Source of the DNA: Halomonas halodenitrificans DSM 735
GTDB lineage: Bacteria; Pseudomonadota; Gammaproteobacteria; Pseudomonadales; Halomonadaceae
Reading direction: 5' to 3'
DNA length: 64,000 nt
Assembly (NCBI RefSeq): GCF_000620045.1
Contig: NZ_JHVH01000001.1
Coordinates: 62,001-126,000 of the forward strand
Position numbers and translations under genes: made by a program. The notes under the pieces were generated by a model. That model did not search any database. It was not told the DNA's origin and worked only from the letters and a program-made list of their open reading frames with translations. Positions 31,326 through 40,491 of this stretch are shown here, piece after piece (positions within the stretch are counted from its first letter, which is position 1; every line of letters starts with the position of its first letter).

Positions 31326-32177
31326 TCAGCGTCGCACTCTGGGCTTGCGCATCGTCTGCACCGGCTTGCGCTTGTGCTTATCACGACTCCAGCGATTCTT
31401 CTCATCCGGCGTCAGTTCGGGCACCTTGCGTGCCGGCAGGCTTGCGAGCTCGGCCAGATCATCGACCTCGTCCTGGGAGAGCTCTACCCACTCGCCGGCC
31501 TTGGCGCGCTTGTCGAGAAAGATATTGCCGTAACGGACCCGCTTGAGACGACTGACGGTAAGGCCTTGAGATTCCCAGAGCCGACGCACCTCACGATTGC
31601 GCCCCTCCATGATCACCACGTGAAACCAGGTATTGATACCCTCGCCGCCGAACTCCTGGACGTCGGTGAAGCGTGCCGGCCCGTCGTCGAGCATCACTCC
31701 CTCGACCATGGCGACCACCTGCTCCCGGGCCACCTCTCCCATGACTCGCACCGCGTACTCTCGCTCGACCTGAGTGGAAGGATGCATCAGGCGGTTCGCC
31801 AGCTCCCCGTCGGTGGTAAACAGCAGCAGGCCACTGGTATTGATATCCAGGCGCCCGATGGCGATCCAGCGCTCACCCTTGAGGCGCGGCAACCGGTCGA
31901 ATACGGTGCGGCGCCCCTCGGGATCCTTGCGCGTGCACAGCTCTCCCTCGGGCTTGTTGTACATGATCACTCGCCGCGGCACCTCCTCGGCGGCCCGCAG
32001 GGTCACCGGGCGACTATCGAAGAGGACCTTGTCGCGAGTCTCGATACGATCACCGAGGGTCGCCACCTGGCCGTTGACCTGGACTCGACCGGCGGCGATG
32101 GCCGCTTCCATCTCACGGCGCGAGCCGAGCCCGGCACGCGCCAGGACCTTCTGCAGTTTTTCGCTGGTATTGCTCAT
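31326..32177 (-). CDS. rluB: 23S rRNA pseudouridine synthase (RluB type)
   Basis: RsuA/RluB family pseudouridine synthase, 283 residues. An N-terminal S4 RNA-binding domain ([20 protein letters not shown]) precedes the catalytic domain, with the catalytic Asp in [14 protein letters not shown] and the block [15 protein letters not shown]. The C-terminal tail is short and basic. RluB modifies 23S rRNA position 2605 in E. coli; RluE or RluF cannot be fully excluded but the length and scpAB context favour RluB. The start overlaps scpB by four bases. Confidence 0.9.
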   Translation of the reverse strand: MSNTSEKLQKVLARAGLGSRREMEAAIAAGRVQVNGQVATLGDRIETRDKVLFDSRPVTLRAAEEVPRRVIMYNKPEGELCTRKDPEGRRTVFDRLPRLKGERWIAIGRLDINTSGLLLFTTDGELANRLMHPSTQVEREYAVRVMGEVAREQVVAMVEGVMLDDGPARFTDVQEFGGEGINTWFHVVIMEGRNREVRRLWESQGLTVSRLKRVRYGNIFLDKRAKAGEWVELSQDEVDDLAELASLPARKVPELTPDEKNRWSRDKHKRKPVQTMRKPRVRR

Positions 32178-33037
32178 GAATCATCGTTCTCAATGGGTGT
32201 GGATTCCGCCCCCGGGGCAGCGTCATCATCGACGCGGCTCCGGGCACGTTCGGACAGGCGGGCCTCAAGATCGGCAAAGCTCGGCCCCGTCCGCTCGGAC
32301 GCCTTCCCGGCGTGTTCAAGGCTAGCCTGATCGGCCGCCGTTCCATCGGCACCGGTCACCGCCGGCACCTCTGATAGTGTACCGCCCTCGGACGCTTCAC
32401 CGGCACCCTCATCATGCACCGCATCGGCCTGGGCGAGAATGGCGGCCTGATCCGGCGGTGGCTCGTCCTTCTCCAGTGGGTACATCACCTCCGGATCCTC
32501 GAACTCCTTGAGCTCATGCATGGGCGGCAGCTCATCGAGGGTCTTGAGGCCGAAGTCATCGAGAAAGCCGCGAGTGGTGGCATAGACCGCGGGACGACCC
32601 GGCACGTCGCGATGCCCCACAACGCGAATCCAGCCGCGCTCGAGCAGGGTCCGCATGATAGAGCCGCTCACCGATACCCCACGTACTTCCTCGATATCCC
32701 CGCGGGTGACCGGCTGGCGATAGGTAATCAATGCCAGGGTCTCGAGCAGCGCCCTGGAGTACCGCTGGGGGCGTTCGTCCCATAGCCGCGACACCCAGGG
32801 CGAAAGCCGCGGGCGAATCCGCAACTGATACCCCGACGCCGTCTCGATCAGTTCCATGGCGCCCCGCTCATGGCGGAGACTCAAGCGCTCCAGCGCCTCG
32901 CGCAGGGCTCGCCGGGCCGGTCTGCCGCGCTCATCGAACAGCCCCTCCAGGCGCTCCATGGCCAATGGCTCACCCGCGGCCAGCAGCGCCGCCTCGAGGA
33001 TGTCGTCCAGCGCATCGGGATACTCCATGGCGGTCAC
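32174..33037 (-). CDS. scpB: Segregation and condensation protein B
   Basis: ScpB, 287 residues, winged-helix kleisin-partner subunit of the SMC-ScpAB condensin complex. The two winged helices span about residues 5-185, with [22 protein letters not shown] and [16 protein letters not shown] as family blocks. The remaining 100 residues are an acidic, low-complexity tail rich in Ala, Glu and Asp, longer than in many ScpB proteins. The start is taken as GTG at 33037, which overlaps the scpA stop (GTGA) and has GGAGGAG upstream; an ATG three codons later is the alternative. Confidence 0.92.
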   Translation of the reverse strand: MTAMEYPDALDDILEAALLAAGEPLAMERLEGLFDERGRPARRALREALERLSLRHERGAMELIETASGYQLRIRPRLSPWVSRLWDERPQRYSRALLETLALITYRQPVTRGDIEEVRGVSVSGSIMRTLLERGWIRVVGHRDVPGRPAVYATTRGFLDDFGLKTLDELPPMHELKEFEDPEVMYPLEKDEPPPDQAAILAQADAVHDEGAGEASEGGTLSEVPAVTGADGTAADQASLEHAGKASERTGPSFADLEARLSERARSRVDDDAAPGAESTPIENDDS

Positions 33038-33939
33038 GGCGACTCCTCCTCGAACGCGCCCTCGCCCTCACCCTCGAGGTCGTCCCGGTCGGCGCGGTCG
33101 GTCTCGCTCACTCGGGCACGCACATGCAGTGGCGATAGCGGTGCATTCTGGACGACCTCGATCATCGCCTCCTTGGCCAGCTCGAGAATCGCCATGAAGG
33201 TGACCACTACCCCTCCACGCCCTTCCTCGAGAGAAAACAGCGCCTCGAAGGGCACGAAGCGCCCTCCCTCGAGGCGCCCCATGATCGCCAGCATGCGCTC
33301 ACGCGTCGACAGCACCTCGCGGCTGATCTGGTGGGTCTGGTTGAGCTCGACCCGACGCAGGACCCCAGCCAGCGCACCCAGCAGCTGATCCAGCTCCACC
33401 TCGGGGTGGATGACCCGGCTCTCCAGCGGCGGCAATACCGCCCGGGCCGGAAACCAGTCTCGACCCAGGCGTGGCAGTTCGGCCAGGGACTCGGCGGCAC
33501 TCTTGAGCCGCTCATACTCCTGAAGGCGGCGAATCAGCTCGGCTCGGGGATCCTCTTCCTCGTCATCGCCCCCTTCCCTTGGGGGGCGTGGCAACAGGGT
33601 GCGTGACTTGATCTCGGCGAGCATTGCCGCCATCAGCAGGTATTCACCGGCCAGTTCGATTTCCATGGCCTTCATCAGCTCGACATACTCGATGTACTGG
33701 CGCGTAATGGCCGCCACGTCGATGGCCAGGATATCCAGGTTCTGGCGCCGGATCAGGTAGAGCAGCAGGTCGAGGGGCCCCTCGAAGGTCTCGAGGAAGA
33801 CACGCAGCGCCTCCGGCGGGATATAGAGATCCTCCGGCAGCTCGGTAATCGGCTCATCGAACAGCCTGCCGAGCACCTCGGCCTGGCCGGCGACGGCGGC
33901 CGTCTGTTCGAGGCTTGCGGTATCGGGGGTAACGCTCAC
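33034..33939 (-). CDS. scpA: Segregation and condensation protein A (kleisin)
   Basis: ScpA, 301 residues, kleisin subunit bridging SMC heads. The N-terminal domain shows LETFEGPLDLLLYLIRRQNLDI and YLLMAAMLAEIKSRTLLP, and the C-terminal winged helix has VVTFMAILELAKEAMIEV. The start is GTG at 33939 with GAGAGG upstream, as no ATG occurs within the first 80 codons. First gene of the scpA-scpB-rluB overlapping operon, whose promoter must lie in 33940-34242. Confidence 0.93.
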   Translation of the reverse strand: MSVTPDTASLEQTAAVAGQAEVLGRLFDEPITELPEDLYIPPEALRVFLETFEGPLDLLLYLIRRQNLDILAIDVAAITRQYIEYVELMKAMEIELAGEYLLMAAMLAEIKSRTLLPRPPREGGDDEEEDPRAELIRRLQEYERLKSAAESLAELPRLGRDWFPARAVLPPLESRVIHPEVELDQLLGALAGVLRRVELNQTHQISREVLSTRERMLAIMGRLEGGRFVPFEALFSLEEGRGGVVVTFMAILELAKEAMIEVVQNAPLSPLHVRARVSETDRADRDDLEGEGEGAFEEESP

Positions 33940-34242
33940 GCGTCGTGCCTCTCCAGGGACGCAGAATCAACGGCGCAGTCTAGCAAGAGCACGCCCCTGG
34001 AAACAGCGTGATCGAGGTGTCGCCCGAGGCCGTCTCAATCGGCCGCCCGGAAAATAAATCGCCAAGACCCGTTGACCCGGAACGATAAAAGTGAGACCGT
34101 ATTGCCAGTTGGTTAGCAAGCAGCATGGTTTCAGCAGCATTCGAATTCTTTCGACCGCCTGTAAGATCATTCTTGTTTTACCCGCTATTCATCTGGGTGA
34201 CACCAGGAACATTGCAAGGCGCTTAGCGCGAAAGGATTTATT
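33940..34242. promoter_or_regulatory. Divergent region between scpA and cold-shock gene
   Basis: 303 bases with no credible gene. The half nearest csp is AT-richer. A possible promoter toward csp is TTCGAA, 16 bases, TAAGAT (about 34140-34167), which would leave a leader of roughly 70 bases typical of cold-shock mRNAs; this is weak. The scpA promoter should read leftwards from here, but no clear elements were found. Confidence 0.35.
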
Positions 34243-34446
34243 ATGACAACTGGTACCGTGAAGTGGTTCAACGATTCCAAGGGTTTCGGCTTCATTTCTC
34301 CGTCCGACGGCGGTGATGACGTCTTCGCCCATTTCTCCGAGATTCAGGCTGAAGGCTTCAAGTCCCTCCAGGAAGGTCAGAGCGTCTCCTTCGACGTGAC
34401 CCAGGGCAAGAAGGGCCTTCAGGCCTCTAACATCAAGCCGCTCTGA
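34243..34446 (+). CDS. Cold-shock domain protein (CspA family)
   Basis: Single cold-shock domain of 67 residues, a nucleic-acid chaperone. RNP1 (KGFGFISP) and RNP2 (VFAHFSEI) are intact, starting from the canonical GTVKWFN. AAGGA lies six bases before the ATG. Which CspA paralogue it is cannot be told; it may be cold-induced or constitutive. A strong terminator follows. Confidence 0.95.
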   Translation: MTTGTVKWFNDSKGFGFISPSDGGDDVFAHFSEIQAEGFKSLQEGQSVSFDVTQGKKGLQASNIKPL

Positions 34447-34486
34447 TCCCCGGATCATAAGCGCACGAATCCTTCGGGGTTCGTTG

Positions 34487-34515
34487 AACAGGGCTCGCTT
34501 CGGCGAGCCCTGTTT
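34487..34515. terminator. Bidirectional terminator between csp and catalase
   Basis: Perfect 12-bp stem AACAGGGCTCGC / GCGAGCCCTGTT with a stable TTCG loop, flanked by TTT on the plus side and by A-rich sequence giving T on the minus side. It serves csp (40 bases after its stop) and the convergent catalase gene. Confidence 0.85.
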
Positions 34516-34532
34516 CGTTGTGTGCCCTGTCA

Positions 34533-35996
34533 TCACCCCTTGCCATTGGCCTTGACCCCCTGGGCGATGCGCTCGCCGAGCGTCGCATCGATATTGCGCC
34601 AGTAATCGAAGGCCCGCTCCAGCACCGGCGCGGAAACGCCGTCGGAGAGGTGCCCCACCACATTGGCCACCAGGCGGTCCCGGGCGGCATCGTCCATCAC
34701 CCGGTTGACCAGGGTATTGGCCTGGCCGAAATCATCGTCCTCCTCGCGTAGCGTATAGGCGGCACGCACCATGTCGCCGCCGGCCTCCCAGGTAGAATCC
34801 GGCGGATACCGCTCGCCGTCGGCCTGGGGCCCACCCTTGGAATTGGGCGCATATACCGGGTCGGTGGCGTTCTGTACCCGCATGGCACCGTCCTTGCTGT
34901 AACTGTGAACCGGTGACCTGGGGGCGTTGACGGGAATCTGCTTGTAGTTAACGCCCAGCCGATGACGATGCGCGTCGGCATAGGAAAACACCCGGCCCAG
35001 CAGCATCTTGTCGGGACTGATGCCGATGCCGGGCACCAGGTTATTGGGCTCGAACGCCGCCTGCTCGATCTGAGCATGGTTGTCCACGGGGTTCGTATCC
35101 AGGGTGAGCCTGCCCACCTCGATCAGCGGGTAATCCGCATGGGGCCATATCTTGGTAAGGTCGAAGGGATTGAAGCGATAGGCCTCGGCCTCCTTGAACG
35201 GCATGATCTGCATATAGAGCGTCCAGCTCGGATACTCACCGGCCTCGATCGCTCGATAGAGGTCACGCATATGATAGTCACCGTCCTCTCCCGCCAGGCG
35301 GTCGGCTTCCTCCTGGGCGAGGCACTCGACTCCCTGGTCGGTCTTGAAGTGATACTTGACCCAGAACTTTTCCCCCCGGGCGTTCACCCACATGTAGGTG
35401 TGGCTGGAATAACCATTCATGTGCCGCCAGGTCCTGGGGATTCCTCGGTCACCCATCAGCCAGGCGACCTGATGGGCGGATTCCGGCGACAGCGTCCAGA
35501 AGTCCCACTGCATATCATGGTCGCGCAGGTTGTTATCCGCCCGCCGCTTCTGGGAGCGGATAAAGTGCTGAAACTTCAGTGGATCACGAAGGAAGAAGAT
35601 CGGCGTGTTGTTCCCCACCATGTCGTAGTTGCCTTCGCTGGTGTAGAACTTGATGGAAAATCCACGGGGGTCACGCCAGGTATCCGGGCTCCCACGCTCC
35701 CCCGCCACGGTGGAGAAGCGAATCAGCACGTCCGTTCGAGTACCCGGCTGAAACACCGCGGCTCGCGTGTAGGCACTGACATCTTCGGTCACCTCGAAAC
35801 GGCCAAAGGCACCGCTGCCCTTGGCGTGGGGCTGACGCTCGGGGATCCGCTCCCGGTTGAACTGGGCCATCTGTTCAATCAAATAATGGTCATGAAGCAG
35901 GATAGGGCCATCGGGCCCCACCGTCAGCGAATGCTCGTCGCTGGCCACCGGAATGCCCGCATCGGTGGTGGTCGGCTTGGGTTTATCGGTCGTCAC
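34533..35996 (-). CDS. Monofunctional haem catalase
   Basis: Small-subunit (clade 3-like) catalase of 487 residues decomposing hydrogen peroxide. The distal histidine is in [12 protein letters not shown], the distal asparagine in [10 protein letters not shown] and the proximal haem-ligating tyrosine in [14 protein letters not shown]. No signal peptide, so cytosolic. The start is GTG at 35996 with a perfect AGAGGAGGT five bases upstream. The KatA or KatB name is not assigned because the paralogue cannot be decided. The promoter lies between the start and the tandem repeats at 36105. Confidence 0.96.
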   Translation of the reverse strand: MTTDKPKPTTTDAGIPVASDEHSLTVGPDGPILLHDHYLIEQMAQFNRERIPERQPHAKGSGAFGRFEVTEDVSAYTRAAVFQPGTRTDVLIRFSTVAGERGSPDTWRDPRGFSIKFYTSEGNYDMVGNNTPIFFLRDPLKFQHFIRSQKRRADNNLRDHDMQWDFWTLSPESAHQVAWLMGDRGIPRTWRHMNGYSSHTYMWVNARGEKFWVKYHFKTDQGVECLAQEEADRLAGEDGDYHMRDLYRAIEAGEYPSWTLYMQIMPFKEAEAYRFNPFDLTKIWPHADYPLIEVGRLTLDTNPVDNHAQIEQAAFEPNNLVPGIGISPDKMLLGRVFSYADAHRHRLGVNYKQIPVNAPRSPVHSYSKDGAMRVQNATDPVYAPNSKGGPQADGERYPPDSTWEAGGDMVRAAYTLREEDDDFGQANTLVNRVMDDAARDRLVANVVGHLSDGVSAPVLERAFDYWRNIDATLGERIAQGVKANGKG

Positions 35997-36104
35997 GATA
36001 CACCTCCTCTACATGATGCATGCCTCTGGACGGGCGCATGGCGCCCACATCATCTGTAAGAGGTATAGCGACCCGGCCACGACCTGTCCAACTCCCGCAG
36101 CAAA

Positions 36105-36327
36105 CGGCGCCCAGGCCTCGCCCCGGCGTTAACCGAGGCTAGCGATGCAGCCTGATGACCCGGCGCCCAGGCCTCGCCCCGGCGTTAACCGAGGCTAGCG
36201 ATGCAGCCTGATGACCCGGCGCCCAGGCCTCGCCCCGGCGTTAACCGAGGCTAGCGATGCAGCCTGATGACCCGGCGCCCAGGCCTCGCCCCGGCGTTAA
36301 CCGAGGCTAGCGATGCCGGGCCTGACC
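36105..36327. repeat. 56-bp tandem repeat, about four copies
   Basis: Three identical 56-base units at 36105-36160, 36161-36216 and 36217-36272, then a fourth at 36273-36316 whose last bases diverge. Each unit starts CGGCGCCCAGGCCTCG and contains GTTAACC and GGCTAGCGATGC, with a small hairpin GCCTCG / CGAGGC around the HpaI-like centre. The fourth copy carries the symporter stop codon and last codons, so the array looks like expansion of the gene's 3' end away from it, toward catalase. The rest of the 310-base spacer (35997-36104) holds the catalase promoter region. Confidence 0.95.
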
Positions 36328-37581
36328 CGGCGCCCCGGCCGCCTGGGAGGCGGCTCGCCTCTCCTCGCTGCGACCGATGACCGCCGTGCCGACCAGATCA
36401 CCGGTCACGTTGAGGGCGGTGCAGCCCATGCCCACCAGGGCATCGATGGCGGTCAGCAGCGCCACGGCCTCGATCGGCAGGCCCACCTGGGAGAATACCG
36501 TGGCGATCATCACGATGCCGGCGCCGGGCACCCCGGCGGTGCCTACCGAGATCAGCGTGCCGACCACCACGATCTGCAGCATGCTTAGCCAGTCCAGGGG
36601 AGCCCCCATCACATTGGCGGCAAACACCGCCGAGATGGCGATGCGGATGGCCGCCCCATCCATGTTCAGCGTCGCCCCCAGCGGCAGGCTGAAGCCGTAG
36701 ATGCTGCGCGGCAGGCCCAGGCGGCTCGCGGCGTCCAGCGTCAGCGGCAGGGTACCGGAGCTGCTCTGGGTGGCGAAGGCGGTGGCCGTGGGCGTGCGCG
36801 CCTCGCGGAAGAAGGCGCCCACGGGCACACCGAAGCCCTTGAGCAGGCCGAGGTAGACCAGCAGCTGCGCGCCCAGCGCCAGGTAGAGCACCACCACCAT
36901 GTCGCCCAGGGACAGCAGGGTCGCGAGGCCCTGATCGGCGACGGTTCCGACCACGATGGCGAAGACGCCGATCGGCACGACATGCAGGATACCGTCCATC
37001 ACCCTGAGGGTGGCGGCGTTGAGCGCCTCGATCAGGCCGTGGAGCCGCTCCCCCAGCGCCGCCTGGGAGTCGGACTGACGCATCTTCATCACGGCCAGGC
37101 CAAAGACCAGCGCCACGAAGATGATGCCCAGCAGGTCCTGCTCGGCGAAGGCGGCCACCATATTGTTCGGCACGATGCCCAGTACCACCGAGAGAATACC
37201 GGGGTTATCCGGCACCGAGATGGCATCGACCCCCTGCAACGACATGCCCTCCCCCGGCGCCAGCAGGGTCGCCACGGCGAGCCCCACGGCGATGGCCAGG
37301 GCCGAGGTGGCCAGGTAGTAGACAAACACCTTTCGGCCGACCCGCCCGAGGCTGCCGGCGGCGCCCTGGTTGACCCCCGACATCAGGGTAAACAGTACGA
37401 TGGGCAGGATGATGAACTTCAGCAGCCGCATCAAAAGCTCGCCCAGCGGGGCCAGCCATTCGGCCACGACAGGCCCGCCGACCAGGCCGACCACCACGCC
37501 CAGCACCAGGGCAATGCTCACGCGCAGGATCAGCGAGGTGGCGCAGTAACCGCGCCACAGGGATGTCAGGAGCGTCGACAT
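36307..37581 (-). CDS. Dicarboxylate/amino-acid:cation symporter (DAACS family)
   Basis: Secondary transporter of 424 residues in the glutamate/C4-dicarboxylate symporter family, inner membrane, driven by Na+ or H+. Family hallmarks are the serine-rich re-entrant loop TQSSSGTLPLTL, the substrate/ion motif LNMDGAAIRIA (NMDGTA in most members), and GVPGAGIVMIATVFSQVGLP. About eight hydrophobic segments precede and surround these. The ATG at 37581 has AGGT upstream; the longer frame is unsupported. Substrate is not determinable. The 3' end lies in the last unit of the 56-bp tandem array. Confidence 0.9.
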   Translation of the reverse strand: MSTLLTSLWRGYCATSLILRVSIALVLGVVVGLVGGPVVAEWLAPLGELLMRLLKFIILPIVLFTLMSGVNQGAAGSLGRVGRKVFVYYLATSALAIAVGLAVATLLAPGEGMSLQGVDAISVPDNPGILSVVLGIVPNNMVAAFAEQDLLGIIFVALVFGLAVMKMRQSDSQAALGERLHGLIEALNAATLRVMDGILHVVPIGVFAIVVGTVADQGLATLLSLGDMVVVLYLALGAQLLVYLGLLKGFGVPVGAFFREARTPTATAFATQSSSGTLPLTLDAASRLGLPRSIYGFSLPLGATLNMDGAAIRIAISAVFAANVMGAPLDWLSMLQIVVVGTLISVGTAGVPGAGIVMIATVFSQVGLPIEAVALLTAIDALVGMGCTALNVTGDLVGTAVIGRSEERRAASQAAGAPGQARHR

Positions 37582-37704
37582 GGGGACCTCGTTACAATGA
37601 AAGGGCGTCGCGGACCTTAGACACACGGGGCCCGGCATGCAAAGACTGGAAAGTTAATTGCTTATAACACTCCGAGCCTTGCACTCGACGCCGCGGGCCC
37701 GGGG

Positions 37705-38151
37705 CTAGACCACGCCCTCCCCCCAGCCATAGACGGCCCCGATCACCGCCCCGAAGACGAGGTGGGCGATCAGCATGGAAAGCGGTGCCACCAGCCCGAG
37801 GCCCAGGCCGAACAAGCCGGAGCCGGCCAGGGGAAACACAGAGATCATCACCACCAGCCAGCTTCCCACACCGAACTCCAGGCCCCGCCGAGTGGACGTG
37901 TGGCCCGGAAGATAGGGTACCAGCAGCGCGAACAGCAGCCCCCAGATCAGCGTACCCACGGCGAAATGAATACCCCAGGCCAGCATATGGCTGTCCGGCG
38001 TGCCGAGCAGATCCTGAGCGGCAAGATTCATGACCTCGATGGGGTCATACCAGGGAATAATGCCCGCCGCCAGGCGCAGCACCAGGATCAACGAGATGAC
38101 CAGGGTGGCCGTGAATCCGGCCATCAACCCACGTAATAGGCGATTACTCAT
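37705..38151 (-). CDS. Small four-helix membrane protein (DUF6789-like)
   Basis: Protein of 148 residues with four predicted transmembrane segments (about 7-30, 58-82, 92-112 and 120-142) and a short loop with WYDPIEVMNLAAQDLLG. GGAAGAG precedes the ATG. It resembles small membrane proteins annotated DUF6789 or as hypothetical; I do not know its function. It lies upstream of the symporter in the same direction, 123 bases away, and could be co-transcribed with it. Confidence 0.65.
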   Translation of the reverse strand: MSNRLLRGLMAGFTATLVISLILVLRLAAGIIPWYDPIEVMNLAAQDLLGTPDSHMLAWGIHFAVGTLIWGLLFALLVPYLPGHTSTRRGLEFGVGSWLVVMISVFPLAGSGLFGLGLGLVAPLSMLIAHLVFGAVIGAVYGWGEGVV

Positions 38152-38231
38152 GGCGCTCTTCCGGCTGTCACTGTGACTCTCAGTGTAGCCATTACTCGGG
38201 AGGTGAGGAGCGGACCCCAGAGCGGGTCGCC

Positions 38232-39107
38232 TTATTTACGCACCAACCGGGTCAGGCGCACGTCCACGGTGAGGGCGAGCGAGGACAGGGCCGCGGCCTT
38301 CTCGCGCCCCTCGGCACTGGCCCGATGCAGGTGCGGCGTCATCGCCAGCAGGTCGGCGATGGACTCGGCATCCTCGAGCTCGATGGCGAAGCGCAGCGTC
38401 TCCCCGGACCGCCGGGTGAAGCCCTCGGGCACCGCCTCGCGGCCCTCGCGGGGAGGCTTGAGGCTCGGATAGATAATCTCGCGCAGTTCGCGCAGATGGT
38501 CCGGTCCGGCCTCGACCATCACAAGCTCCCCGCCCGGCTTCAGCACGCGGGCGAACTCCGGATAGACGGGGAAGCCGAACAGGCACAGCACGCGGTCGAG
38601 CCAGCCGGCCTGAACCGGCAGATGAGCGTTGGTACCCACTACCCAGGTGGCGGCCTCCTGGCGCTTGGCGGCGGCGAGCACCGCCCACTTGGAGATGTCC
38701 ACACCCAGCAGCGATAGCGCCAGCGCCTCGCCTCGGGCTTGCCCACCCTCTCTCTCGGCCTCGATTGCAGTCTCGGCCAGCCGACGCAGGTAATACCCCT
38801 CGCCGCAGCCGGCATCCAGGCAGCGAAGCGTATCGTCACCCGATGCCTCATCCAGCACGGCGCGGCCGACCGCCTCGGCAATGGGACGATAGTGGCCCGC
38901 CTCGAGGAAGCGCCGCCGCGCCGCTACCATCGCCTTGCTGTCGCCGGGGTCGCGGGAGCGCTTGTTCTGCACCGGCAGCAGGTGAACATAGCCCTGGCGG
39001 GCGATATCGAAGCTGTGCCCGGCCGCACAGCGCCAGGTGTTACCGCTCTTGTGCAGGACATCGCCGTCCAGCGGGCAGGCCAATGCCTGAAAGGGATGGA
39101 TACGCAT
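38232..39107 (-). CDS. rlmA: 23S rRNA (guanine-745-N1)-methyltransferase
   Basis: RlmA-family rRNA methyltransferase, 291 residues. An N-terminal zinc finger (CPLDGDVL...WRCAAGHSFD) is followed by the SAM domain with LDAGCGEGYYLRRL, LLGVDISKWAVLAAAKR and the NAHLPV segment. The start is the ATG at 39107, giving the usual FQALACPLDG N-terminus; an upstream in-frame start would add 29 atypical residues. The E. coli enzyme modifies G745 in helix 35. Confidence 0.92.
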   Translation of the reverse strand: MRIHPFQALACPLDGDVLHKSGNTWRCAAGHSFDIARQGYVHLLPVQNKRSRDPGDSKAMVAARRRFLEAGHYRPIAEAVGRAVLDEASGDDTLRCLDAGCGEGYYLRRLAETAIEAEREGGQARGEALALSLLGVDISKWAVLAAAKRQEAATWVVGTNAHLPVQAGWLDRVLCLFGFPVYPEFARVLKPGGELVMVEAGPDHLRELREIIYPSLKPPREGREAVPEGFTRRSGETLRFAIELEDAESIADLLAMTPHLHRASAEGREKAAALSSLALTVDVRLTRLVRK

Positions 39108-39259
39108 AGCTCGTCGCCTTGATGATAAATACCATGACCCAACAAGCTGTCGCAGTCGCGAAGCCTCGTTGTCCCGTGGCGAATGATGACACAATGATAC
39201 GCTCTGGCGGACCAGGGCCCTGGTCCGCCACTGGCTTTCGCGTCATTCTGGCGACTCGA

Positions 39260-40209
39260 TCACACTCGTCCTCCCTCGCGGGCTTCCTCGGTTTTTTTCG
39301 CGACACCCCGTCGCCAGAGCCGCCCATCGATGGCGGACAGGCCCAGTGCAATCAGCGCCATACCCATGAAGTGAGCTACCTCCATTGTCTCGTCGAGGAA
39401 CAGAAAGCCCAGCAAGATCGCCGAGGCCGGTACCAGCAAGGTGACCAGCAGCAGGTTGGTGGCACCTGCCGTTTCCAGTATCTTGAAATACAGCACATAC
39501 GCGACCGCCGTGGACAGAACGGCGAGCCCGGCAACGGCGCCCCAAGTCGCCATGCCAGGTGCGGTGATATCGAGTGGGCCGTCTACCGTCAGGGCAACGG
39601 GCGTCAACAGGAGGGCGGATGCCGTGACCTGGCCCGCGGCCGTCAGCAGGGGGTTTATTCCCATGGCCTTGAACCGGCGACCATATACCCCCGCCAAGGC
39701 GTATGACAGCGTTGCGGCGATGACGGCGACCTGTCCAATCAGGCCGGCGTCTCCACCGATGGCGGGTAGCCCTATCATCACAACGACCCCGACAAACCCC
39801 GCCATCACGCCGGCGAGTTTCAGTGGCGTGATACGCTCGTCGGGCAACAGAATGCCGGCAACGACGACAGTGAAGATGGGCGTGGCGGGTTAAGGGTCGA
39901 TGCCAACCCGGAGGCGATGAGGGTCTGCCCCCACACGATGAGGGCGAAGGGGATGGCATTGTTCAGCAACCCCATTATCCCAAAGGCTCCCCATACCCGC
40001 GGGCTCGTTGGCGGTCGCAATCCTATGACAAGGGCGATGCACCATAACGCCATGGCCGCGAGCCCCACCCTCAAGGCCACAATGGTCAATGGCGGCAGAT
40101 CCGCTACCGCCACGCCGACGAAGAAGAAGGATCCCCCCCACAGCATGGACAGAATGATCAGCATCGCCCACTCACGAGCGCCCATGGTGGTGTTGATTGA
40201 TGATGCCAT
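39260..40209 (-). pseudogene. EamA/DMT-family exporter, frameshifted
   Basis: Two adjacent minus-strand frames together encode one EamA-type transporter of about 315 residues with ten hydrophobic segments. The N-terminal part (start 40209, LIILSMLWGGSFFFVGVAVAD ending at ...LASTLN) runs out of frame near 39884-39891. The C-terminal part resumes as TPIFTVVVAGILLPDERITPLK, exactly where an intact EamA protein would continue, and stops at 39260. A single lost base (or two gained) in the CCCGCC stretch explains it. It may be a genuine inactivation or a sequencing error. Codon third positions are less GC-rich than in the neighbours. Confidence 0.85.
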
Positions 40210-40258
40210 AGCGAGCAGCGCCCCCTGTTCATGGATGTGAGGGTCAGGTTAGCGGGCG

Positions 40259-40477
40259 TTAAACATCCGAAACATCCGATTCTTGCGCGCTAGTTCCGCT
40301 ATTTCTCGCGACCCACTCGCCCAGGCGACTCTCGATGGGCCACAGGACGGGCAACCCGGCGCCTGTCTCGGCATCAGGGATGCCATATCCCACCAGCGAC
40401 CGGCGTTCGGTAACCCGACAACAATCGGATGGAAGTGCCGGGAGCAGCCGGGTCCCATAACGAGTATCAAGATGCAA
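40259..40477 (-). CDS. Possible small hypothetical protein
   Basis: Open frame of 72 codons from a TTG between the DMT exporter and ada, encoding pieces such as SLVGYGIPDAETGAGLPV and LWPIESRLGEWVARN, which read like natural protein, and ending with a duplicated SDVSDV made by a 9-base tandem repeat (40262-40279). There is no clear Shine-Dalgarno. The frame may be the remnant of a longer gene. I do not recognise a family. Confidence 0.3.
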   Translation of the reverse strand: MHLDTRYGTRLLPALPSDCCRVTERRSLVGYGIPDAETGAGLPVLWPIESRLGEWVARNSGTSAQESDVSDV

Positions 40478-40491
40478 CGGGAGATCGCGTC

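Noticed and set aside
36105-36327. CRISPR array or integron attC sites
   Set aside because: The units are directly adjacent with no variable spacers, no cas genes are near, and GTTAACC does not fit the attC core GTTRRRY.
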